From Balneolales bacterium (GTDB lineage: Bacteria > Bacteroidota > Rhodothermia > Balneolales > Natronogracilivirgulaceae), in assembly GCA_007127695.1 (NCBI GenBank), contig SKYW01000198.1, positions 1 through 9,243 on the forward strand: 9,243 nt of DNA, read 5' to 3'. How positions within the stretch are numbered: the first letter of the stretch is position 1; every line of letters starts with the position of its first letter. Both the position numbers and the translations under genes were made by a program. The notes beneath the pieces were generated by a model. The model had not been told where the DNA came from, searched no databases, and was given only the letters and a program-made list of their open reading frames with translations. Shown piece by piece: positions 1-5,728 of this stretch.

Positions 1-181
1 ACAGGGTGTCCGGGTCCAGGAAATCCGCCTCCACAACCGAGACTTTCGATACCAGGTCCCGGCCAAGGTTCAGCCGGCTCCGGTCGCGGACGCAGCAGAT
101 GACATGATGGCCGTTTTCGACCAGTACGGGCAGCAATCGCTTCCCGATATAACCGGTAACGCCGGTGAGTAGGATTTTCAT
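1..181 (-). CDS. SDR-type NAD(P)-binding protein, N-terminal part only
   Basis: The reverse strand from 181 reads the first 60 codons of a protein beginning MKILLTGVTGYIGKRLLPVL; the gene continues past the left edge. The glycine-rich loop TGVTGYIG (residues 6-13, GxxGxxG) directly after a hydrophobic beta strand is the dinucleotide-binding turn of atypical short-chain dehydrogenases. The stretch HHVICCVRD follows, where beta-2 ends and the ribose or phosphate of the cofactor is normally bound; an Arg there would suit NADP(H), which is inference. VVEADFLDP near residue 50 fits the usual 'D-hh-D' adenine-pocket segment. An AGGAG lies three bases before the ATG, one of the few recognisable ribosome binding sites in this window. 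By family it resembles YbjT-like NAD(P)H-binding epimerase/reductase proteins. Substrate and C-terminal domain cannot be judged from this fragment. Confidence 0.78.
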   Translation of the reverse strand, partial: MKILLTGVTGYIGKRLLPVLVENGHHVICCVRDRSRLNLGRDLVSKVSVVEADFLDPDTL

Positions 182-211
182 GTTCTCCTGGGTGGATGGT
201 GTTGGTCAGCC

Positions 212-388
212 TTAAGGCACACGACAGCCAATGAACTCCGGCTTCGTAGAAAATGGAACGGGGAATGTCTTGCAAAAGTTTCTTTGCAGTTCAACCCCCG
301 GATTGCAGTCCATCCCAGTCCATCCCAGTGCGTCAGCCAGCGTGCCGTCAAAGTTGAATGTCACAAAGCGGTATTTCAAATCGGGCAT
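212..388 (-). pseudogene. Decayed HAD-superfamily phosphatase, N-terminal remnant
   Basis: From an ATG at 388 the reverse strand reads MPDLKYRFVTFNFDGTLADA, very close to the opening of HAD-superfamily hydrolases (hhhFDFDGTLADS). The first Asp of DxDGT, the phosphoryl-accepting nucleophile, is Asn here (codon 353-355, AAC), while the second Asp is kept. Seven codons past DGTLAD a 10-bp tandem duplication (309-328) shifts the frame. Skipping one copy gives TAIRGLNCKETFARH, which loosely resembles the 'LRG-S-xE' segment of the HAD cap region. The open frame stops at 212, far short of the 200 or more residues expected. The reading frame also runs open upstream to 595, but that part has no recognisable protein character. 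I infer a dead fragment that has lost its nucleophile, its frame and most of its body. A chance match over about 12 residues cannot be fully excluded. Confidence 0.5.
309..328. repeat. 10-bp tandem duplication inside the HAD remnant
   Basis: The decamer TCCATCCCAG occurs twice back to back (309-318 and 319-328). Its length is not a multiple of three, so it shifts the reading frame of the HAD-like remnant on the reverse strand. It looks like a replication-slippage duplication. Confidence 0.9.
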
Positions 389-409
389 GGGTATCGATTG
401 AGTGTATCC

Positions 410-425
410 CGATAATACGATAATA
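410..425. repeat. 8-bp tandem repeat CGATAATA x2
   Basis: CGATAATA is repeated exactly at 410-417 and 418-425, about 22 bases before the ATG of the HAD remnant (reverse strand) and 150 bases before the transporter gene (forward strand). On the reverse strand it reads TATTATCG twice, so it contains two TATTAT boxes that could serve as -10 elements of the former HAD promoter. The assignment is speculative. The surrounding stretch, 389-575, is AT-rich and otherwise holds nothing I can name. Confidence 0.4.
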
Positions 426-575
426 CAACAAGTGCAACTTCTTAGCACATTATGGGCAGGATTTGCTAACTTCTGATGGAAGACCACTGCCTGGGATTGC
501 ATAATCGTTTCTTTCTCCGTGTATTTCTCAAAAGAGATCTGACCACGGTGTTCCATAAATAAAACAGAATTCATT

Positions 576-1910
576 TTGTCCGGGAAAAAAGACACAATTG
601 AAAAGGCATATCAGATTTTAACCATTGAGGATGATCGTGCCTGCCGCGATATACCTGATAGCGCATGCCGGGAGGCGCCCGGCAACTTCTTCCTGAATGC
701 GGGCAACGGAGCGCTCACCAAGCTCGCCGAACAGGTTGCCAGTCCGGGGCTTGTGCTGCCCTGGCTGCTGAGTGCCATGGGAGCGCCCTCCTCCCTGAGC
801 GGGTTCCTGGTGCCGCTGAACCGCAGCGGCTCGCTGTTGCCTCAACTGCTGGTATCATCCCGCATCCGCAAATATCCGCGACGAAAATATTTCTGGGTGG
901 CATCCGGGTACATCCAGGCGCTTGCCCTGCTGTTGATGATCCCGCTCACCCTGTTTGTCGGCGGTCTCTGGGGCGCAATCGGCATCCTGGCACTCCTTGC
1001 CCTCTTCAGCATTGCCAGCGGTGTGGCCTCGGTGAGCTACAAGGATGTAATGGCCAAAACCATCCCCAAGGGAAAACGCGGCACGCTGCTTTCCATCCGC
1101 GCAACGGTGGGCGGTGCACTCGCACTGGCCGCAGGCGCCTGGCTTACGCTCACGGCCGGAGAGGATGAACCCATTATGTTTTACGCTGCATTGCTCGCTT
1201 TTGCCGCCCTGCTCTGGTTTGTGGCAACCACCCTGTTTGCACTGATCCGCGAAGAGGCCGGGGCCACCGACGGCGGGCGCAATGCAATCGAGGAGGCGCG
1301 GAACGGATGGCGGCTGCTCTCGGAACAGCGCGACTTCCGGAATTTCATCATTGCCCGCAGCCTGCTGCTCGGGGTCCCGCTGGTGGTACCGTTCTATTCG
1401 CTGTTCGCCCGTGAGCTTGGTGCCGGACTCGCCGGCCTTGGCCTTTTTGTCATGGCAAACAGCCTGGCCATGGTGCTGAGCAGCTATTTCTGGGGACGGA
1501 TGTCCGACCGTTCCAGTAAAAGCGCCATGGGATGGGGCGGACTTATCGGTGTTGCTGCCGCCGTAATTGCCCTGGCACTCGGCTGGTGGCTGGATCTGGG
1601 CTACACCGCCTGGTGGCTCGCAGCCATCATCTTCATCACCGGTTTTGCACAGGCCGGTACCCGGATGGGACGCAAAACCTATCTTGTGGATGCGGCTCCT
1701 GAAAACGAACGACCGCTCTATGTGGCCGTGAGCAATACCCTGGTCGGCATTATTTTCCTTGGATCGTCACTTATCGGGCTGCTGGCCGCACTCATAGGGG
1801 TTCAGGGTGTAATCACCGCCTTTACCCTGATGATGCTCGCGGGTTCGGTAATGGCGTTCCGCCTGCCGGATCCGGAAAACATGGTCCCGGAGCCGGTGGC
1901 GAAACCGTAA
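576..1910 (+). CDS. MFS transporter
   Basis: This is a 444-residue integral membrane protein of the major facilitator superfamily, expected in the inner membrane as a secondary transporter; the substrate is unknown. After a polar N-terminal stretch of about 35 residues come successive hydrophobic helices (for example 106-128, 131-155, 178-193, 200-223, 262-277, 284-303, 320-338, 345-360, 386-405, 408-428). GRMSDRSSK (307-315) is the loop motif A equivalent at the start of the second half. KTIPKGKRG (161-169) fills the matching cytosolic loop of the first half. The start is TTG at 576: no in-frame ATG occurs before residue 68, a stop lies at 540-542, and TIEKAYQ at residues 7-13 resembles the usual start of this subfamily. 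No Shine-Dalgarno sequence is visible. The gene converges on the beta-helix gene with 62 bp between stops. Confidence 0.92.
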   Translation: MSGKKDTIEKAYQILTIEDDRACRDIPDSACREAPGNFFLNAGNGALTKLAEQVASPGLVLPWLLSAMGAPSSLSGFLVPLNRSGSLLPQLLVSSRIRKYPRRKYFWVASGYIQALALLLMIPLTLFVGGLWGAIGILALLALFSIASGVASVSYKDVMAKTIPKGKRGTLLSIRATVGGALALAAGAWLTLTAGEDEPIMFYAALLAFAALLWFVATTLFALIREEAGATDGGRNAIEEARNGWRLLSEQRDFRNFIIARSLLLGVPLVVPFYSLFARELGAGLAGLGLFVMANSLAMVLSSYFWGRMSDRSSKSAMGWGGLIGVAAAVIALALGWWLDLGYTAWWLAAIIFITGFAQAGTRMGRKTYLVDAAPENERPLYVAVSNTLVGIIFLGSSLIGLLAALIGVQGVITAFTLMMLAGSVMAFRLPDPENMVPEPVAKP

Positions 1911-1949
1911 GATCTGCAGGTCTTCTTGTCTGCCGCATTGCCAACAGAA

Positions 1950-1993
1950 TTATTCCATCACACTACGCAGTCTTATTCCATCACCACGCAGTT
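1950..1993. repeat. Imperfect ~22-bp tandem repeat across the stop codon of the beta-helix gene
   Basis: Positions 1973-1993 encode (reverse strand) the last residues NCVVME and stop. The bases just downstream, 1950-1972, are a near copy: TTATTCCATCA is shared exactly, then CACTACGCAGT versus CCACGCAGT. Read in the gene's frame, the downstream copy would begin DCVV and then hit TGA. The 3' end of the gene therefore seems to have been duplicated, or an older longer C-terminus was cut by a new stop. Confidence 0.8.
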
Positions 1994-4024
1994 ATCAGAG
2001 GCGTTGTCTCCAAAGTCGTTCACATCGCACACATCGTTGTTGATCTGTGAACCGGAGTGGACATAAAGCCCGTGACCGTTACTGAATTGCAGTGTGCTGC
2101 TGCTCAGCGTTATCCGGGCGTTATTGGAGGAGATGGAACGGCCCACGGTCAGGTTGGCCGGTTCTACACTCGAATGCCAGGCATTACTCCCGCCGTATTC
2201 GATGATGACATGCTCCATCACGTTGTTCGGCTGCTGGGTCTGGGTTACGAAAATGCCCTTCCACCAGCCGGCGGATTTTTCCGTACCCGTGAACACGATC
2301 GGATCATCAGGGGTCCCGGCGATTGTGAATGAAATGTCACCGCGCAAATCAAAGCCGGCATTCAGGTCAAAGGAAAATTGCGCGCCCGGATCAATCGTGA
2401 AATCGTTGTTTTCCACCCGGGAATCATCCATCATTCCGTAGGGCACATCAAGGGCTTGCCAGGTAACGGATTCATCCTGGGTATCGCCAATAATCCACAG
2501 GTAATCGTTGGTGTTGCCCGAGTAAGTGGACGCATCATCGAAATAATGGGCGCCTGAGGTAAACGCCATGGCCGGCCCCTCGGTATTGCCGGTAAAGGTG
2601 TTTTCCGCGGAATTAGGCAGGCTGCCATTGGAGTGCAGGAAAAGCCCGAGTCCGGCGCCGTTCCGCAGTGTGCTGTTTTTAAGCGTCAGGCTGGCCGCAT
2701 TGCTGGAGATGGACCGGGAGACGGTCAGGTTCGCCGGGGTGGTGCTGCTGTGGAAGGCGGCGCGTCCGGCATATTCGATGATGACATGCTCCATGAGGTT
2801 GTTGGGATGCGTGGTGCCAACAACCGAGACGCCTTCCCACCAGCCCGGCGTCTGCTCACTAGCCGTAAAGGTGATGGGATCGTCTTCGGTGCCCGCAATG
2901 GTGAACGCACTGCCGCTGCGAAGCCGAAATCGTTTTTCGGCATCAAAGTAGAACGTGGCCCCGGGCTCTATGGTAAACTCGGCATCGCTTATGGAAATAT
3001 CGTCGGTAACCAAGTAGGGCACATTCAATGACTGCCAGGCTACGTTCTCTTCAACCGTGTTACCGATCACGTGCACCGCATTTTTTCCGTCATCGTTGCC
3101 CGTGTAATCCGAATTATCGTCCAGGTAGTGGAGACCAGTGGCATCGACAGCGGCAGGTCCGTCCGCATTGGCCGTGTAAACGTTGTTGCCCGAATCGGGC
3201 ATGCTTCCATTGGCATGCAGAAACAGCCCGAAACCGCCGCTGTGCCGCAGGATGCTGTTGGTCAGGGTCAGGCTGGCAGCGTTACTGGATATCGACCGGG
3301 ATACGGTGAGGTTGGCCGGTGCGGTAGTGCTGTGCTGCGCCTCGGCACCGCCATATTCGATGGTGACATAATTGAGCAGATTGTGTGGATGGGTCGTGCC
3401 CCGGAAATAGAGTCCGTTCCACCAACCCCGGCTCTGGCTGGTGCCGGTGAAAAGGATCGGTTCCTCTTCTGTGCCATCAGCATCCAGGATGCCATCGCTG
3501 CTGATCCGGAGCCCGGTGCCTTGGTCGAACCGTATCTCCGTTCCAGGCTGGATCACAAGCCGCGCATCTCCGAGCGTGATGTTGCTGGTAATGATGTACC
3601 TGTTGGCGGAAAAGAAAACCATATCCTCGGAGATATCATTTGAAACAACAACATCGCCGCTGCCGGCCGCGATGGTTACAGTTTGGGAATCTTCCACCCC
3701 TTCGGCGGAAACGGTCAGGGTTATGATGTAGTCACCTTCTACATCGGGCATGAACGAGGTCACTTCGGAAGACGGATCCTCAATGGCTGCCGAACTGCCG
3801 GCTGGCGACTCCATCCTCCATGAGAACACCGGCTCATTACCTTCGTATAACGATTTACTTGCATCAAGTACGACCGGTATCCCGATAGGAGGAGCCGGAT
3901 CCTCAACGACGATCACCGCTTCGATTTCAGGGTCGTCCGATCCAATGATGTCATCGCATGCCTTGTTAAAAAATGCCAGAGAAACAGCCAGTGTAAACAG
4001 AATAAGTACGCGTAGTGATATCAT
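1973..4024 (-). CDS. Putative lipoprotein: PKD-like domain plus three right-handed beta-helix repeats
   Basis: A 683-residue exported protein. Residues 1-22 form a signal segment (basic R5, hydrophobic core LILFTLAVSLAFF) before C23. NKAC is a poor lipobox, so lipid attachment is likely but not certain. Residues 36-119 resemble a PKD domain (VVLDASKS, FSWRMESPAGS, FMPDVEGDYIITLTV). Three repeats follow at about 124-316, 317-508 and 509-683, each with IxPG-x-x-hxFD, GTxxxPIxFT, GWWxG, NhhxxVxIEYxG and PANLTVxRSISSN. GWW recurs at 201, 395 and 587. The third unit is cut short and ends in an acidic, Asn-rich tail with C666 and C679. Such repeats build parallel beta-helices, often binding or cutting surface polysaccharide, but no catalytic site is evident. 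The ATG at 4024 is preferred over the upstream TTG at 4087, which would bury the signal segment. No enzyme function should be assigned. Confidence 0.87.
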   Translation of the reverse strand: MISLRVLILFTLAVSLAFFNKACDDIIGSDDPEIEAVIVVEDPAPPIGIPVVLDASKSLYEGNEPVFSWRMESPAGSSAAIEDPSSEVTSFMPDVEGDYIITLTVSAEGVEDSQTVTIAAGSGDVVVSNDISEDMVFFSANRYIITSNITLGDARLVIQPGTEIRFDQGTGLRISSDGILDADGTEEEPILFTGTSQSRGWWNGLYFRGTTHPHNLLNYVTIEYGGAEAQHSTTAPANLTVSRSISSNAASLTLTNSILRHSGGFGLFLHANGSMPDSGNNVYTANADGPAAVDATGLHYLDDNSDYTGNDDGKNAVHVIGNTVEENVAWQSLNVPYLVTDDISISDAEFTIEPGATFYFDAEKRFRLRSGSAFTIAGTEDDPITFTASEQTPGWWEGVSVVGTTHPNNLMEHVIIEYAGRAAFHSSTTPANLTVSRSISSNAASLTLKNSTLRNGAGLGLFLHSNGSLPNSAENTFTGNTEGPAMAFTSGAHYFDDASTYSGNTNDYLWIIGDTQDESVTWQALDVPYGMMDDSRVENNDFTIDPGAQFSFDLNAGFDLRGDISFTIAGTPDDPIVFTGTEKSAGWWKGIFVTQTQQPNNVMEHVIIEYGGSNAWHSSVEPANLTVGRSISSNNARITLSSSTLQFSNGHGLYVHSGSQINNDVCDVNDFGDNASDNCVVME
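1976..2500 (-). repeat. Beta-helix repeat unit 3, shortened (residues 509-683)
   Basis: Third repeat, with IDPGAQFSFD, GTPDDPIVFTGT, WW at 587-588, HVIIEYGG and PANLTVGRSISSNNARITL (622-640). It lacks the final 'YxDDxSxYxGN' portion of units 1 and 2 and ends instead in an Asp/Asn-rich tail with two cysteines. Confidence 0.82.
2501..3076 (-). repeat. Beta-helix repeat unit 2 (residues 317-508)
   Basis: Second repeat, with IEPGATFYFD, GTEDDPITFTAS, WW at 395-396, HVIIEYAG and PANLTVSRSISSNAASLTL (430-448), the last segment identical in protein to unit 1. It opens with VIGNTVEENVAWQSLNVPY, which unit 3 echoes. Confidence 0.85.
3077..3655 (-). repeat. Beta-helix repeat unit 1 (residues 124-316)
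   Basis: First of three tandem protein repeats. It carries IQPGTEIRFD, GTEEEPILFTGT, WW at 201-202, YVTIEYGG and PANLTVSRSISSNAASLTL (236-254). It differs from unit 2 mainly in the first 60 residues. Confidence 0.85.
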
Positions 4025-4054
4025 ATTTACTTCGTTTTTTTTGAACCCGGCGTA

Positions 4055-4074
4055 CATCAACCATCTTGTTGATG
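4055..4074. promoter_or_regulatory. Perfect 7-bp inverted repeat in the leader of the beta-helix gene
   Basis: CATCAAC (4055-4061) and GTTGATG (4068-4074) are perfect inverted copies around a 6-base centre, 31 to 50 bases before the ATG at 4024. The spacing fits a dimeric repressor operator or an RNA hairpin in the leader. I know of no specific regulator for it. Confidence 0.35.
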
Positions 4075-4078
4075 ATTG

Positions 4079-4108
4079 AAACTGCAAAAGGCTAAAACTG
4101 CAAAAGGC
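4079..4108. repeat. 14-bp direct repeat with 16-bp period
   Basis: AAACTGCAAAAGGC occurs exactly twice, at 4079-4092 and 4095-4108, upstream of the beta-helix gene. The period is about one and a half helical turns. It may be a slippage duplication or paired binding sites. Confidence 0.7.
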
Positions 4109-4123
4109 AAGTTTCAGCGTATG

Positions 4124-4144
4124 GAGTCTGGATTATCCGGACTC
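4124..4144. promoter_or_regulatory. 9-bp stem-loop between rimO and the beta-helix gene
   Basis: GAGTCTGGA (4124-4132) pairs with TCCGGACTC (4136-4144) around a 3-base loop, with one G-T wobble. Neither strand has a T run directly after it, so it is not a standard intrinsic terminator. It could still end or attenuate rimO transcription on the reverse strand or shape the beta-helix gene's leader. An A7 run (forward strand) lies about 20 bases beyond it. Confidence 0.4.
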
Positions 4145-4306
4145 ACTGCAGCTGGATCCGCAACAAAAAAACACCTTCTTTTTCAAATTGCTGCATGATT
4201 GACAACCGGGTTTTTTATGTTTGTGGTATCATGATTTCGGTGTCAAATCACTCTCTTGGAATTAAACCTAAGAATCGGATAAGGAAATGTAAAGGATGAA
4301 TCCCGG

Positions 4307-5632
4307 CTAAAATCCAGCTTCTGTTATCACCCCGAACAGGTCAAATGCCTCCGCATCCACAATGCGCACGTTGTAAAACGATCCGGCGTGCAGGTCCCGG
4401 GTGGAAAAGCCCGCTTCGGCATCCTGGATGATGACCTCGTTGTCCACCTCGGGCGTGTCCCATTCGGTGCGCCCGTAAGCGACACCGTCCTCGATGCGGT
4501 CGATCAGCACCGGAAGCTCCCGGTCGATCAGTGCCTCGTTGTGCTCTCTTGAAATCTCTTCCTGAACGGCCATCAGTTCCTGGACCCGGCGCTGTTTCTC
4601 CGCAGCCGAAACCGGATCCCCCAGTTCATAAGCGGTAGTGGCCTCTTCCTGTGAGTAGGCAAAACAACCCAGCCGCTCAAAACGGATCTCGCGGACGAAG
4701 TCGAGCAGCTCCGCGAAATGCTCCTGTGTCTCGGCGGGATAGCCGACAATCAGTGTGGTCCGCAGGCGGATACCGGGCACTTCCTCGCGGATCTGGTGGA
4801 GCAGCTCCCGCATCCGCGGCCCGCTCATGCCTCGTCGCATGGATTTCAGCACTTCGGTACTGGCGTGCTGCACCGGCATATCCAGGTAATTGCAGATATT
4901 CTCGCGCTCGCGGATGACCGGAAGGATGTCCATTGGAAATCGGGTGGGATAGGCATATTGCAGCCGGATCCATTCGAAGCCGACATCCGACAGATGTTTC
5001 AGCAAATCTGCCAGCGTCCGCCTGCCGTAAAGATCCAGCCCGTACCAGGTAAGGTCCTGGCCGATCAGCACCAGCTCACGGACTCCCTTGGCCCGCAGTT
5101 TGTTCGCTTCGATGAGCAGCTCGTCGACCGGACGCGAAACATGTCCGCCCCGCATGATCGGGATTGCACAAAACGAGCATTGCTGATCGCATCCCTCGGA
5201 AATTTTCAGGTAGGCGTAGTGCGATGGATTGGTCAGCATCCGCTCGCCTACGAGCTCCTTCCGATAGCGCCCGCCAAGTTCCCTGAGCACCTCGGGCAGC
5301 GACGTGTGGCTGCTTCCAAAATATTTGTCGACTTCCGGAATGTCCGCGCGCAAGTCGTCAAGGTAACGGTCCGAAAGGCACCCCATCACCAGAAGCCGCT
5401 CGAGCTTGCCCTGTTTTTTCAGCTCGACACCCTGCAGTATGTGATCGATAGACTCCTGCTTGGCATCCTCGATGAATCCGCAAGTGTTGATTACCAGCAC
5501 GTTGGCCGCTGTAATATCCGTCACCACTTCAAACTCGTTGGCACGGGCCTGGGCGATGAAGACTTCGGAATCAACCTGATTTTTGGAACAGCCGAGCGTG
5601 TCGACATAGATACGGGGAAGGCGCGTTTGCAT
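4307..5632 (-). CDS. rimO: Ribosomal protein S12 methylthiotransferase RimO
   Basis: RimO is a radical SAM enzyme that adds a methylthio group to the beta carbon of the conserved Asp (E. coli Asp89) of ribosomal protein S12 in the cytosol. The 441 residues match the usual length. The N-terminal methylthiotransferase domain supplies the three ligands of the second iron-sulfur cluster: C15 (VDTLGCSKN), C51 (VINTCGFIEDAK) and C85 (VMGCLSDRY). The radical SAM cluster is bound by C148, C152 and C155 in ISEGCDQQCSFCAIPIMRG. LVLIGQDLTWYGLDLYG, MPVQHAS and TLIVGYPAET are typical of the RimO branch rather than MiaB. The last ~65 residues form a TRAM domain that contacts S12. All cluster ligands are present, so it should be active. 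No clear Shine-Dalgarno sequence precedes the ATG. It lies 96 bp after the RsmF-like gene and may share its transcript. Confidence 0.97.
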   Translation of the reverse strand: MQTRLPRIYVDTLGCSKNQVDSEVFIAQARANEFEVVTDITAANVLVINTCGFIEDAKQESIDHILQGVELKKQGKLERLLVMGCLSDRYLDDLRADIPEVDKYFGSSHTSLPEVLRELGGRYRKELVGERMLTNPSHYAYLKISEGCDQQCSFCAIPIMRGGHVSRPVDELLIEANKLRAKGVRELVLIGQDLTWYGLDLYGRRTLADLLKHLSDVGFEWIRLQYAYPTRFPMDILPVIRERENICNYLDMPVQHASTEVLKSMRRGMSGPRMRELLHQIREEVPGIRLRTTLIVGYPAETQEHFAELLDFVREIRFERLGCFAYSQEEATTAYELGDPVSAAEKQRRVQELMAVQEEISREHNEALIDRELPVLIDRIEDGVAYGRTEWDTPEVDNEVIIQDAEAGFSTRDLHAGSFYNVRIVDAEAFDLFGVITEAGF

Positions 5633-5649
5633 GGATGTAGCAGGTGATG

Positions 5650-5677
5650 ATTGTAAATATTCGGTTGCAGTTGGAAA
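5650..5677 (-). promoter_or_regulatory. Possible sigma-70-like promoter before rimO
   Basis: On the reverse strand TTTCCA (5672-5677) and TACAAT (5650-5655) are 16 bases apart, matching 4 of 6 and 5 of 6 consensus bases. It would start transcription about 10 bases before the rimO ATG, leaving a very short leader. The match is weak, and chance occurrence in this AT-rich gap is a real possibility. Confidence 0.2.
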
Positions 5678-5680
5678 CGT

Positions 5681-5696
5681 TTTTCCGGTTGGAAAA
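5681..5696. promoter_or_regulatory. Perfect 6-bp inverted repeat between the RsmF-like gene and rimO
   Basis: TTTTCC (5681-5686) and GGAAAA (5691-5696) form a perfect inverted repeat with a 4-base centre. A degenerate copy of one arm (TTGGAAA) lies at 5671-5677. No T run follows on the reverse strand, so a terminator is unlikely. It could be an operator or a processing hairpin. Confidence 0.3.
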
Positions 5697-5728
5697 GTCT
5701 GAAAAAGGAAAGGGCTAAAAATAAGGAA

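Noticed and set aside
389..595. Upstream extension of the HAD-like frame to 595 on the reverse strand
   Set aside because: The translation (for example rich in C, Q and H with no pattern) lacks protein-like character, and the HAD similarity starts only after the ATG at 388. More likely former promoter and leader.
1909..1924. AAGATC-TGCA-GGTCTT hairpin just after the transporter as a terminator
   Set aside because: The stem is only 6 bp with a wobble pair and AT-rich ends, and no proper T run follows.
3071..3643. A 190-codon forward-strand frame, plus similar frames at 2057-3031, opposite the beta-helix gene
   Set aside because: They are repeated antisense shadows of the protein repeats. Their apparent internal similarity follows from the repeats on the reverse strand.
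4216..4223. TATGTTTG on the forward strand as a Bacteroidota -7 element
   Set aside because: The partner TTG upstream is only 14 bases away instead of about 18, and no forward gene follows.
4241..4246. TTGACA on the reverse strand as a -35 box for the beta-helix gene
   Set aside because: At the right distance there is no acceptable -10 element (CAAACA at 17 bases), and the gene start lies over 200 bases away.
4718..5647. A 309-codon open frame on the forward strand opposite rimO
   Set aside because: It is the antisense shadow of a clearly real, fully conserved rimO. The translation has no recognisable motif and reflects GC-rich codon use on the other strand.
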